Source: Prorocentrum cordatum
Taxonomy: Eukaryota; Sar; Dinophyceae; Prorocentrales; Prorocentraceae
Assembly (NCBI GenBank): GCA_963575745.1
Contig: CAUYUJ010014337.1
Span: 29,077-93,076, forward strand
DNA: 64,000 nucleotides
Reading direction: 5' to 3'
Numbering within the stretch: the first letter of the stretch is position 1; each line of letters opens with the position of its first letter. Below the pieces are notes generated by a model. The model did no database searches, had not been told where the DNA came from, and saw only the letters and a program-made list of their open reading frames with translations. Position numbers and translations under genes: made by a program. Below, in pieces: positions 31,433 through 40,602 of the stretch.

Positions 31433-32250
31433 GTGTTGGTGCCACGTCGCTGGGTAGAGTCTGTGTTGGTCGTCTGTGCTGGGTTTGGCGTTGGTGTTGT
31501 CGCGCTACCTGATGGCCTTGAGGAGATCAGGAACTGCATGTACGACCAGGGGTTCAAGGTCATCGACGAGCCATACTGGGGCTCGAGACTGGTGCTGACT
31601 TGCCGCGGTCTGCCCTTCGTCATGGACTCGGCCAAGGCTGGCCATTCCCACATGCTGTGCGGCGCTGGGGCTCCAACCAAAACTGCCGGGGCAGCACCAT
31701 CTTTTCTGACGGGTCAGGTTTGCCGTCGACGCAGCCTGAGCTCGAGCTGTGGATGAGCTTTCGTCCTGGTGGGCCAGGCGGGTCTACCCATTCGGGGGGG
31801 CCTTCGGCCCGCCACCTGGTCCATTGCAGCCCGTCGGCAGGGCTGAGAGGTTTGCTGTGCTCACGGCGTTCAGAGCTTGCGTTGAGTTCCCAGTTCGCGT
31901 GCACGGACCTGCTGGCGTGCGAAGAAGGCAGCTCTTGGTCAGAGAAGCTAGATGCTGCTGGAGGTACTCACGCTACGATTTGGAGGCATATCAAGACGGC
32001 TGCGGGCGCTCGTCGGTCGCCTTTCTTCTGGGTGCCAGCTCGCAAGTCCACTCAGCTGTACGCGGAGGTGCGCATACCGCGTATGTTCTACATGGATAAC
32101 GCTTGGGCGGACCACTTCGTGAGGGAAGTAGCGTCAGAGCAGCTGCCCGATGTGTATGAGGAGGTGTTCAAGCTGGAGCATGGACTGCATCGCAAGGATG
32201 CGCAGCACCTGGCATGGGCGATGCGTCGGATGCTCAAAGTTGGTGGATGA
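31433..32250 (+). pseudogene. Broken RNase H of the decayed LINE
   Basis: Three frames. IFSDGSG (31709-31730) is the first catalytic Asp block. VYPFGGAFGPPPGPLQPVGRAERFAVLTAF supplies the Glu block. KLDAAGGTHATIWRHIKTAAG, RSPFFWVPARKS and DNAWADHFVREVA are the last blocks, with the final Asp in WAD. The frames differ from block to block, so this is not functional. Confidence 0.65.
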
Positions 32251-32471
32251 GAGCCAGATTCATGAGTTCATGCCTGATGCTCGCTGCGAGCCCAAGCCGG
32301 TGTAGACTGTGGTGCAGCATGTCTCGGTGCGGTGTTCGTCGGGAGCTCTCGTGCGTCGGATGTGCTGCCGTTCTGCGCGGGCCAAGGCAGGCCCCACGCT
32401 CGCTCAGGCTCTGCGGTCGGCGTGCGCGCCACGGTGATCGACGGCTTCAGAGCGGAGGCTCAGGTCAAGGC
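32251..32471. other. Probable LINE tail, no intact gene
   Basis: GC-rich sequence after the RNase H remains. Cys residues in several frames may be a decayed C-terminal zinc motif, but nothing firm. Confidence 0.3.
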
Positions 32472-32640
32472 TTAATTCGGGCGTGTCCCCCTACAAGGGG
32501 ATTTTCAACGAAACATAAAAAATACCCCAAAAATGCTCCAAAATGGTCAAACAATACTCCAAAAATAGTCCCCAGACTATTCTTGGACTATTTTTGAATA
32601 TTCCCCTGCCGCCGACCCAGGGCACCTTCCGCTCGCTGAG
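32472..32640. repeat. MITE-like element M1, diverged copy
   Basis: Left tip TTAATTCGGGCGTGTCCCCC matches the 45846 copy, and the inside shares 'aaaatagtc...gactatttttgaat' with it. The right terminal inverted repeat is not recognisable (CCCCTGCCGCCGACCC at best). Confidence 0.45.
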
Positions 32641-33064
32641 GGGTTCGCGTAGCCAGCTGCCCTCGTTCCCACGCTGGCCACCGCCTCCCGCCCCTCGGTT
32701 GGTGGAGAGGAGCCCTCACTCGGCGTGCTGCTGCCGATGCTTGCTCCAGCTGCGTTGCCCGGTGGACTTCGGTGGCCTGCTCGTCTGCGGTGGCGCCCCG
32801 TCCTTCGGTGGCGCGTCGGACCACGGCGGGCTGCCGTGCGTCTCTTCCTCGGCACGGTGCGCGCCTGGCCCAGCGGTCGCGGGACTGGGCGGCTGCCGGC
32901 TCTGGCTGGCGGGGGACTCGGTGCGCTCCCCGCGAAGCACGGCCCTGTCCTCGTTTCCGGTTTCACGTCCGACTCGACGATGGCCTCGCTCTCGTCGTCG
33001 AGCGCGGCATCTTCACTCCGGGCCCAGCCGCTGCTGGGCCCCATCCACTGCCGGCTCAGGCTGG
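32641..33064. other. GC-rich DNA, no gene recognised
   Basis: Frames are open on both strands because of GC bias. There are no motifs. Confidence 0.4.
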
Positions 33065-33330
33065 TAGGGCAGGAGAGCCCGGAATCGAACCAATAAGTTC
33101 GGATCGGCGATCGACATGAATCGGATCGGCGGAAATCGTCAGCGGAGTCGGGAAGAATCAGATCGGCGGAAATCGGCAGGCTAGTAGGCCTCGATTGAGA
33201 AATCGGAGCCCAGATCGGAATCCGAAGTCGAATCGAATCGGAATCGGAAGCCATCAAAGTCAAACCGAATCGAATCGAACAAATCGAAACGAGCCCTGTG
33301 CGGGAGGTCCCCGCGAGTCCACGTGTGAGC
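33065..33330. repeat. Dispersed repeat R2, copy 1
   Basis: About 260 bp, closely similar to 54740-55000: GGAGAGCCC(G/A)GAATCGAA, CGGCGATCGA, GGCGGAAATCGGCAGGCT, AGTCGAATC and GAAA(C/T)GAGCCCTG in the same order. Rich in CGGAT/AATCG pieces. Inverted, 'ggttcgattcc' resembles a Pol III B box, but no A box is seen. Confidence 0.75.
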
Positions 33331-33928
33331 GGAGGCCCCCTGGCCACCGCCTCAGCGGCCCGCTGTTGCCGCCTTCTGTTGCCACCAATTGTCTGTCCTC
33401 AAACGGTTGTGTACCGCATCGTGCCCTCGTGCACTCATTATCCTCCTCCTCCTCCTCCTCCTCCTCCTCCTCCTCCTCCTCCTCCTCCTCCTCCTCCTCC
33501 TCTTATTATGTTGATTCTTACTAGTGGTATTAGTATCAGCATTACTCTTATGGTTCGTCTTATTATGTGTGTTGCGAGTATTCTTCTTATTCGTATTACG
33601 AGAACGATTAGTGCTAGAATTGTTGTTAGTATTAAAATAACTATGAATAGCAGCCGCATTCTTAATGTGCGTCGTACTAGTATGATGCTTATTCGTACTA
33701 CTAATATCAATAACAGTAAGGTTAATAGTGCTGGTCTTACGCTTACTAGAAGTAGTATTGTGATTCCTCCGCCTGCACATCTCCCTCCTCCTCCTCCTCC
33801 GCCGCCGCCACCACCACCACCACCACCACCACCACCACCACCACCACCACCACCACCACCACCACCACCTCCCCCTCCCGCTCCTCCTCCTCCTCCTCCT
33901 CCTCAGCCCCCACGGCACAAACCATTTT
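33331..33928. repeat. (CTC)n, degenerate (TTA)n and (CAC)n tracts
   Basis: 33441-33502 CTC. 33503-33775 AT-rich, built from TTA/CTA/GTA/ATT triplets with many substitutions but few phase changes. 33781-33903 CTC/CAC. The array directly precedes the LINE ORF at 33929. Confidence 0.85.
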
Positions 33929-36900
33929 TTGCGCGGGGCGAGCAGCGCCCCCAGGCATGTCTCTGACTGTCCCTACACCCCCCAAGGTGTTGTTCTCGGG
34001 CGGCCCATGCACATACGCTGCTGCGCCTGGAACCCGCTGTCCATGAGGCAAGCGGGCCGATGGATGGATGTCGCCAGGCAGTTGCGTAGTTGTGGCATCG
34101 TCGGCATCTCGGGCACGCAGCTCACTACGGACACCCCATGTGCTCAAGATCGTCTAGGCCGATTTCTGCGCTTTCAGTGGGGGCGCAGTGGCGGGCAGGC
34201 TGGCAGACCTACGGGGTGTGCGCTGCTTGTGAGAGACAAGTTTTTTTCGCCTAATCAAGTACGGCGAGTGTGGACGTTCGCAGGCGAAATGGCGGGGAGG
34301 CTGGGCGCAGTCAGGTTCAAGTCGGACCACATGGACGCGACGATCATCGTGGGCTACGCCCCCGTCGAGCCGCCAGGTGGACGGGGCCGCGCGGCGGCCA
34401 TCAAGTCTTGCACGCAGTTCTGGGACACGCTGAAAGCGCTGTTATCTGAACTACCTGCGAGAACGGTGCCCATCATTTTGTTGGACGCCAATGCGAGAGT
34501 CGGGTCAGTGCTGAGTGACTCAGTGGGGTCGTTCAATATAGATCGAGAAAATACGAACGGAAGTTTCTTCCGCGAGACACTTGAGGAGCATCACCTGTGC
34601 GCAGTGAACACGTTCTTTGAGTGCTCTCCGACGTACTACCATGGTGACGGTGTGTCTACAGCCAGAGTGTATTACATTTGCAGCACGCGGGACGTTGGAG
34701 GACATGCAGTATCGTGTAGGGTCTGGGAACAGACAGGCTCCGCACTACAGCTCATCAACACTCGCGGGCGACGAGATCACTACCCTGTGGTTGCAGTGTT
34801 GCAGGTGGGGCCCTTCTTCCCTGAGGAACATGATCAGATTCGATGGGATCACAATAAGCTGGGTAGAGCTGTTCTATTTGGAGAAGAGCGACAGGAGTTT
34901 TTGACGGACGTGAATCGTGCCGTGGGCGACGTGGCGTTCCGTTCAGACACATTGGCGAGGCAGAGTTCCGATTCTTTGTACCTGGAATTTCATAATGCAG
35001 TGATGCCAGTTGCTCAGAAATATTTCGAGAAGCAGTCAAAAAAGGTCGAGAGGCCGCAGGATACATCTGAGGCGCTCGCCGCGCGCATCAGGCTGAGAGC
35101 CGAGTTGAGGTCTCTGAGTGATTACGCCCTCCCTCTCCTTCCCTCCCCCCTGCCCTCTGTCCCGTCCCCTGATGTGCTCGCTTTTCTCCCCCTCACTGCA
35201 TGTGGCGTGATCGTGTGCACGTGCTCGTCTTTTTACACTGTATTGCATGATGTGAGTGTTCATGCTAAGCATCGCGTGCTTTGTAGGAAAGCTGATCGCT
35301 CAGTTAGGCACCTCACGCGACGTGACAGAAACCGTGCTATTGGGCTGCGGGTGTCTGAGTTGGAGGACTCCTGGGACGAGCGTAGCTTTGCGATTGCCTG
35401 GGAATTAACGCGGAAGCTTAGCGGTAAGTCGCTTGGTCCGAAGTTGCGTTTGTTTTCCACCCCCCGCACGCTTTTAGACTGTAATACTTGGTCTGATTAC
35501 CTGTCTCAACAGGGGGGAGAGGGGGGCTTCGCTGCTTGTGCTCCCAAGTATAATGAGGAGTTGGATGCGAGGCTGACCCGAGACCCCAGCGAGGCAGATA
35601 TGAGTACTGCCTGTGCTGCCACGAAAGAGGTGTTCGGCAAGATTTCTGGGTTCTTTAGGCGTGTTAAATTGCGCCGTACACCTCCGTCGTGGTCGTTCCC
35701 AGCCGGTGTGTGGCGCATGTTGTTTTGGCCTAGGGAGTTTAAATCGAAGCGACGTGCTGGTCTAGGGGCTGAGGCTGAAAACGAGAGTTGGGATCTTCTA
35801 GCTATTAGGAACTGTCTATTTATGATCATTGCTGCTGTACATTTTCACGTTGAGGCTCCGCTCATCTGGCATAGTAGTCAGGCGTTCACCTTAAGTAAAG
35901 CTAACGGCAAGACTGACTGCGCGGGGCTCCGACTGGTGCACTCTCTTGACCCATTTGGCAAGGCGTTTTACAAGTATCTCTGGAGAGCTAATTATGGATT
36001 AACTACGGCGGCCTCTAGGCACTACGCGTACGGCTACTTGAAGCATAGGAGGAGGGAGGGGGCTATACTAGTACAGGGCCTCGTACAGGAACGGTTGCGT
36101 GAAGCAGGGCACAGCTATTGTACTGAGTTCTATGATGCGACGAATGCGTTCCACAGCGTGTCCCATGATATGCTGATGATGTTTATCCGCCTGAACGCGG
36201 ACGAGTTCGCCACCGCTCTTTTTGCACAGCGTCTGCAGCACGGTCACGTTAGCCTGGCATGTGTCGACGGAATTCTGGAAATGGGTATAGGGTCGGGTAC
36301 GCTTCCAGGAGATTCTATTGCGTGTCTTTGGTTTCTGGGTCCTTATCATTGGTCAGTTGATGGAATTGTTTCCCACGAGTGTCCTGGGCTTAGCGTGTCG
36401 ATCCCCTGGCTTAAACACTGCCTGGCCGACGACGTGTCTGATCGTGTGCGCTTGTGCTCTTGGTCGCAGCAGCCGATCGAGATCTCTTTAACGTCGTTCG
36501 CCGACGATCTCGCTAGGACTCAGCTGGTGCGTTCGCTCGAGGGCTTGATCCGCTTAAACAACACCAATACTGAACATTTAAAAGACAGACTAAGTATCGT
36601 GAACGTGCAGGCGAATTCAGGCAAGCAGGAGAGCCTGGTGTATCTTGGGGGGAAAGGTGCTCAAGCTGCACGTCGCCGTATGTTTGGAGGGAGGTATATT
36701 GCTGAATCTGGGATATGGAGGTTGAGGAGCGGGGAGGTTATCGCAGGGAAAGTTGCTCGCTCGTGTAGGTATCTGGGGCCTTATTTGCAGGCCGACGGCA
36801 GTCCTGTGGCGGAGATCCCGCGGCGTGTACAGAAAGCTCGGCAGGGATACCAGATGCTACAGGGTTTTTGGCAGCAGTGCACGAACAAGCGTTGGAAAAG

Positions 36901-37933
36901 TATCGTTTTTAGATCTGTAGTGGAGGGTGCTTTGGTTTCTGGGCTTGCTCCTCTTGTTCTTCTGTCAGACAGCATCTATAAGATCGACGGTGCGCAAGCG
37001 TCTATGGCGAGAAGGCTTCTGAAAGGCAAGGCTAGTGGTAAAGAGCAGCAGGAGGGGGAGGATGTGCAATATCATGCCATGACGAACAAACAAGTCCTGT
37101 CTGAGCTTCGAATGGTCCCAGCCTCGCTTGCTGTTAGAGTTCAGCGACTTAAGTGGTGGCAGGAGGTTTCACGCAGGCCGCTCTGTAACTTGCAACTCAT
37201 TGGGGCTATGTTCGGAGAGAGCTATTGGGAGGATGGGGAGTGTAAGAGTCTAGATCGAGAAGGATTTCGCATCGGCCCGATCCGATCTTGGTGGACACAG
37301 TTTTTAGAGGATGTTGCCGAGCTGTTCCGCGTGTGCGAGCGCATGCAGTACATTCAGTACGTGCAAGTGCGACCAGTAGCAGTTTTTTGTGACGAAGAAG
37401 TGCGAGGTGCGTTCCTTGCTGCTGACCCTCGTGCCTTGGTCAGTGAATTCCTAGGTAAACAGATACCTCCTCCCGTGTCCCTCGGGTCCCTTTCCTCCCC
37501 CGCCTCCTCCTCCCCTGCCCCTCCTTCGCCTCCCCCTCCTCCTCCTGGGTTCGTCTGTGGTATTAGCCTGGGGGTGGGTGGGGGTATCTGTAGCGCTGAA
37601 TACCCCACGAGGCGTCAATTACGACTTCACCAAGCTAACTCTCAGCTACCTAATCATGGATACCGTGAACTTGCTAGAGTTGTTACTGTTTCGAATTCTT
37701 GTATCCTATGTGGAAATATGTATAGCACTAAGAGGATTGCGAGTGAACACCTTCTCAAAAGCCTTACTAACAAAGCGTGCCCGAAGTCCCGAGGATCCTC
37801 CACCGTGTTTACCCATGTGGTTCCTCCGCCTTATGAATGCCAGCTCTGCGAAGTCACGTTCAGCAGCTATTCGGAGGCTCAGTGGCATCTCAGACAGCAT
37901 TTACCCTTGGACGATCAGACTCTCGAACTCTAG
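33929..37933 (+). CDS. LINE ORF2: endonuclease-like domain, reverse transcriptase, C2H2 zinc fingers
   Basis: One uninterrupted frame of 1334 codons. The Met at 34007 (MHIRCCAWNPLS) is the likelier start, since it opens the endonuclease fold. Endonuclease/exonuclease/phosphatase features seen: WN (34-35), VGYAPV (141-146), LLDANAR (184-190) and RRDHYPV (281-287). The usual QE pair is replaced by SGT near 61-63, and the R-x-DYI block reads RVYYI (246-250), so two acidic residues are missing and nicking may be lost. RT: motif A FYDATNAFHSV (Asp736), motif B GSGTLPGDSI (789-798), motif C SFADDLA (FADD 857-860), motif D ANSGKQESLVYLGGKG, and a thumb with CRYLGPYLQADGS. The C-terminal part has C2H2-like fingers (YECQLCEVTFSSYSEAQWHL then RQH, and CILCGNMY...). 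Residues 400-450 (LPLLPSPLPSVPSPDV...) look like an inserted low-complexity segment. No RNase H is seen. The intact frame suggests a fairly young copy. Confidence 0.88.
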   Translation: MRGASSAPRHVSDCPYTPQGVVLGRPMHIRCCAWNPLSMRQAGRWMDVARQLRSCGIVGISGTQLTTDTPCAQDRLGRFLRFQWGRSGGQAGRPTGCALLVRDKFFSPNQVRRVWTFAGEMAGRLGAVRFKSDHMDATIIVGYAPVEPPGGRGRAAAIKSCTQFWDTLKALLSELPARTVPIILLDANARVGSVLSDSVGSFNIDRENTNGSFFRETLEEHHLCAVNTFFECSPTYYHGDGVSTARVYYICSTRDVGGHAVSCRVWEQTGSALQLINTRGRRDHYPVVAVLQVGPFFPEEHDQIRWDHNKLGRAVLFGEERQEFLTDVNRAVGDVAFRSDTLARQSSDSLYLEFHNAVMPVAQKYFEKQSKKVERPQDTSEALAARIRLRAELRSLSDYALPLLPSPLPSVPSPDVLAFLPLTACGVIVCTCSSFYTVLHDVSVHAKHRVLCRKADRSVRHLTRRDRNRAIGLRVSELEDSWDERSFAIAWELTRKLSGKSLGPKLRLFSTPRTLLDCNTWSDYLSQQGGEGGFAACAPKYNEELDARLTRDPSEADMSTACAATKEVFGKISGFFRRVKLRRTPPSWSFPAGVWRMLFWPREFKSKRRAGLGAEAENESWDLLAIRNCLFMIIAAVHFHVEAPLIWHSSQAFTLSKANGKTDCAGLRLVHSLDPFGKAFYKYLWRANYGLTTAASRHYAYGYLKHRRREGAILVQGLVQERLREAGHSYCTEFYDATNAFHSVSHDMLMMFIRLNADEFATALFAQRLQHGHVSLACVDGILEMGIGSGTLPGDSIACLWFLGPYHWSVDGIVSHECPGLSVSIPWLKHCLADDVSDRVRLCSWSQQPIEISLTSFADDLARTQLVRSLEGLIRLNNTNTEHLKDRLSIVNVQANSGKQESLVYLGGKGAQAARRRMFGGRYIAESGIWRLRSGEVIAGKVARSCRYLGPYLQADGSPVAEIPRRVQKARQGYQMLQGFWQQCTNKRWKSIVFRSVVEGALVSGLAPLVLLSDSIYKIDGAQASMARRLLKGKASGKEQQEGEDVQYHAMTNKQVLSELRMVPASLAVRVQRLKWWQEVSRRPLCNLQLIGAMFGESYWEDGECKSLDREGFRIGPIRSWWTQFLEDVAELFRVCERMQYIQYVQVRPVAVFCDEEVRGAFLAADPRALVSEFLGKQIPPPVSLGSLSSPASSSPAPPSPPPPPPGFVCGISLGVGGGICSAEYPTRRQLRLHQANSQLPNHGYRELARVVTVSNSCILCGNMYSTKRIASEHLLKSLTNKACPKSRGSSTVFTHVVPPPYECQLCEVTFSSYSEAQWHLRQHLPLDDQTLEL

Positions 37934-37978
37934 CGCGGTCGACACCCCTCGGGCCCCCTGGAATTGCCGGATGGGCGT

Positions 37979-38085
37979 CGCCGCCGTCGTCGTCGCTTCG
38001 TCGTCGCCTCGCCGCTGTCGTCGTCGTCGTTTCCCTGTTCGTCCTTCCCCTCCTCCTTCTCCTTGTCTTCCTGCTTCTCCTCCTT

Positions 38086-38140
<55 letters not shown>

Positions 38141-38155
38141 GGTCGCCGTCGTCCC
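37979..38155. repeat. (GTC)n tracts
   Basis: Two GTC/CGT runs (37983-38033, 38083-38155) between the LINE ORF2 stop and the ORF1-like gene. Confidence 0.85.
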
Positions 38156-38221
38156 CGTCTTGTTGTCCCCGCGTCGCTCCTCGGGAATTCCAGGGGGGTC
38201 GGTGGTGTCGTTAGTGCACTC

Positions 38222-38845
38222 ATGGCGGCTCAGTGGGGCGCCATCTTCGGCCAGGTTGGTGCGGCAGCTCCTGCTGCTGAAGAGGGTGCTGAAGGAGTTC
38301 GTGCCAGCAAGCGTCTCGGTGTCACGGATGGAAGCATGGACAAGAAAGTAGACACGGCGCTCAAGCTTGGTGTCATCAACGCTCAGAGGAATCGTTTGCT
38401 AGAGGCGGCCTGCACGACCCAGTTCATGCTCAAAGTTGCTGATCCCATCTACACCTCCATGAAGGATGCGCATGACAAGGAGTACATCCCACGTGTAAAA
38501 GGAAAGAAGGGGCACGGCCTGGGGGCCCCAGACAGTTTCATGTTCACAGGTGTCGTCGTGACTCTGATGCCGCGCGCTAGCCCTGAGCAGCAGGCGGTGC
38601 TTCGTAAGTTTTTAGACAACTGTGTGCCAGGCAGTATGCCTGCCCAATTGCTCATCAAGCTTTTCCGTACGGAAAAAATGTTTGATTCCAAAGTGCGCAG
38701 GTTGATGATTGCTATCAATGATCCCACTCTCGAGGCCACTATCGTGCAGCTTCTGATCTCTTCGAAAGAGGAGGCCTCTGCCTTCGCAGGCCCGCGCCCA
38801 GCTGGCTACCTTGAGCTGGAGGGGCAGGGGATGATTGCCAAGTGA
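38222..38845 (+). CDS. ORF1-like protein of a dinoflagellate LINE
   Basis: 207 codons from ATG 38222 (MAAQWGAIFGQVG). The frame is open upstream only because of GTC repeats, so this Met is preferred. Contains KKVDTALKLGVINAQRNRLLEA, KGKKGHGLGAPDSFMFTG and FDSKVRRLMIAIND. The GHGLG(A/P)P block and helical composition resemble ORF1-type proteins that accompany LINE ORF2s in dinoflagellates, judged from memory of such sequences. It lies downstream of, not upstream of, the ORF2 at 33929, so it probably belongs to a second element lost at the CTC tract at 39017. Codon use is GC-rich at third positions. It could instead be an unrelated host gene. Confidence 0.5.
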   Translation: MAAQWGAIFGQVGAAAPAAEEGAEGVRASKRLGVTDGSMDKKVDTALKLGVINAQRNRLLEAACTTQFMLKVADPIYTSMKDAHDKEYIPRVKGKKGHGLGAPDSFMFTGVVVTLMPRASPEQQAVLRKFLDNCVPGSMPAQLLIKLFRTEKMFDSKVRRLMIAINDPTLEATIVQLLISSKEEASAFAGPRPAGYLELEGQGMIAK

Positions 38846-39160
38846 TTTGTATCCAGGCGCAGCGGCTCTGGATGTCTTCGGCCGTGCGCCGACGTATGCC
38901 GACGGGCAGCGTCGCTGGCGCCCTCCAGGTTGTGGAGTGCCGAGGATTAGTAGTGAGGGGGGAACCCCATTTAAAATCCCAAGATCGTTGGAGCGTCGGT
39001 CTCAGTGGAGCCTTACCTTACCTTACCTCCTCCTCCTCCTCCTCCTCCTCCTCCTCCTCAGTCTCCTTCTTGAAGCGCCGCCGACCCTGCGAGTCGCTCC
39101 CGGGCGCACCGCCCTCGGCGGACCCCGCGCGCGAGCCGTCGCCCTCGCCACCCTGCGGCC
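38846..39160. other. No gene; includes a (CTC)n run
   Basis: 38846-39016 may be the continuation of the ORF1 transcript but is frame-broken. CTC at 39017-39062. Confidence 0.4.
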
Positions 39161-39660
39161 TGGGGGGGGCAGGGGGAGGCAGGGAGGGAGCAGAGGGGGA
39201 GAGAAGGAGGGACAGGGAGGGAGGAGGAAGGAGGGAGGGGGAGGGAGGGAGGGGAAGGGAGGGAGGGGGCGGGAGGGGGAGGGAGGAAAGAAGAGAGGGA
39301 GGGAGGGATGGGATGGGATGGGATGGGATGGCATGGGAATGCGATTGAGGCAGGCGGGGAGGGGAGGAGGAAGGAGAAGTAGGAGGAAGGAGGAGGACAG
39401 GGGAGGAGGACAAGGAGGAGGAGGAGGAGGAGGAGGAGGAGGAGCAGCAGCAGCAGCAGCAGCAGGAGCAGGGGGAGGATAAGGAGGAATCCAGAAGAGG
39501 GGGAGCAGAAGGAGGGGGAGGCGGAGGACAAGGAGGAGAAGGAAGCGGAGGAGGAGAAGGAGGAGGAGGGGCAGCAGGAGGAGAAGGAGTAGGAGGAGGG
39601 GGCAGCAGGAGGAGAAGGAGGAGGAGGAGGAGGGAAAGGAGGAGGACGAGGACTAGGATC
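39161..39660. repeat. Polypurine tract, about 500 bp
   Basis: GGA, GGGA and GAGGAA repeats with very few pyrimidines on the plus strand, including (GGGAT)n at 39304-39333 and a (GCA)n run at 39444-39462. It is the only long purine-on-plus tract in the window, where most tracts are pyrimidine-on-plus. Open frames are Ser/Pro/Leu or Gly/Arg low complexity. Confidence 0.85.
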
Positions 39661-40120
39661 AAGCCAAAGAATACGCGCCAGAGCACCTTCGGCCTCCACG
39701 GGGCGTGCAGATCGGGCCCCCTCTGGCCGTCGGGAGTCCGTCCTGGACGAGAGACTGGCCAGGCCAGACTCAGGGAGGAGTCAGGGGACAGGCTTTGGGA
39801 TGTCCTGAAGAGGACGAGGACAAGGACGAGGCGCACGGAGGAGGAGGAGGAGGAGGAGGAGGAGGAAGCGGCAGCCGCAACAGCAGTGACGCTTCAGGTC
39901 TCTCTGCGAGGTCATGTGCAGGCGGGGCCCCTCCGGGGGCCTGCGCACGGGAGCGGCTGGGGCCCCCTCGGGGGCCCGTGCAGCTGCCGACCCAGCGGGG
40001 GCGACGCTCCATTCCTAGGAAGGGGACGGAGGCGCGACGCTGGCCACCAGGGCGGGAAGGTCCGAGGAGACCCGAGGACCACTGGGCGCGCGCCCATCAG
40101 AGAGAACCGCTCTGGACACC
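39661..40120. other. GC-rich DNA, no gene recognised
   Basis: Contains a short GGA run (39838-39873). No motif. Confidence 0.4.

Positions 40121-40602
<482 letters not shown>

Larger units (their letters stand above)
24478..32250 (+). mobile_element. Remains of a LINE-type retrotransposon broken by nested repeats
   Basis: Pieces appear in the order of a two-ORF LINE on one strand: coiled-coil ORF1 (24478-24650, 25642-25836), endonuclease (25970-26780), linker ending in a GNGAGLAHKATK-type motif (26781-27890), RT core and thumb (28828-30330) and RNase H (31433-32250). Frames change many times and stops are frequent. A 42-bp minisatellite interrupts ORF1, a CAT microsatellite sits in the endonuclease, and an M2 MITE plus TTA/CTC tracts lie between linker and RT. 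The RT thumb resembles the better preserved LINE at 59995-63991 (WKTGLL versus WRTGLL; GASGLNEETITKLRA versus GVSGTSDTVLKQLRT), so they may be relatives. Confidence 0.7.

Noticed and set aside
33073..33095. tRNA gene or tRNA-derived SINE from a B-box-like string
   Set aside because: No A box at the proper distance and no cloverleaf could be drawn; kept only as a possibility for repeat R2.
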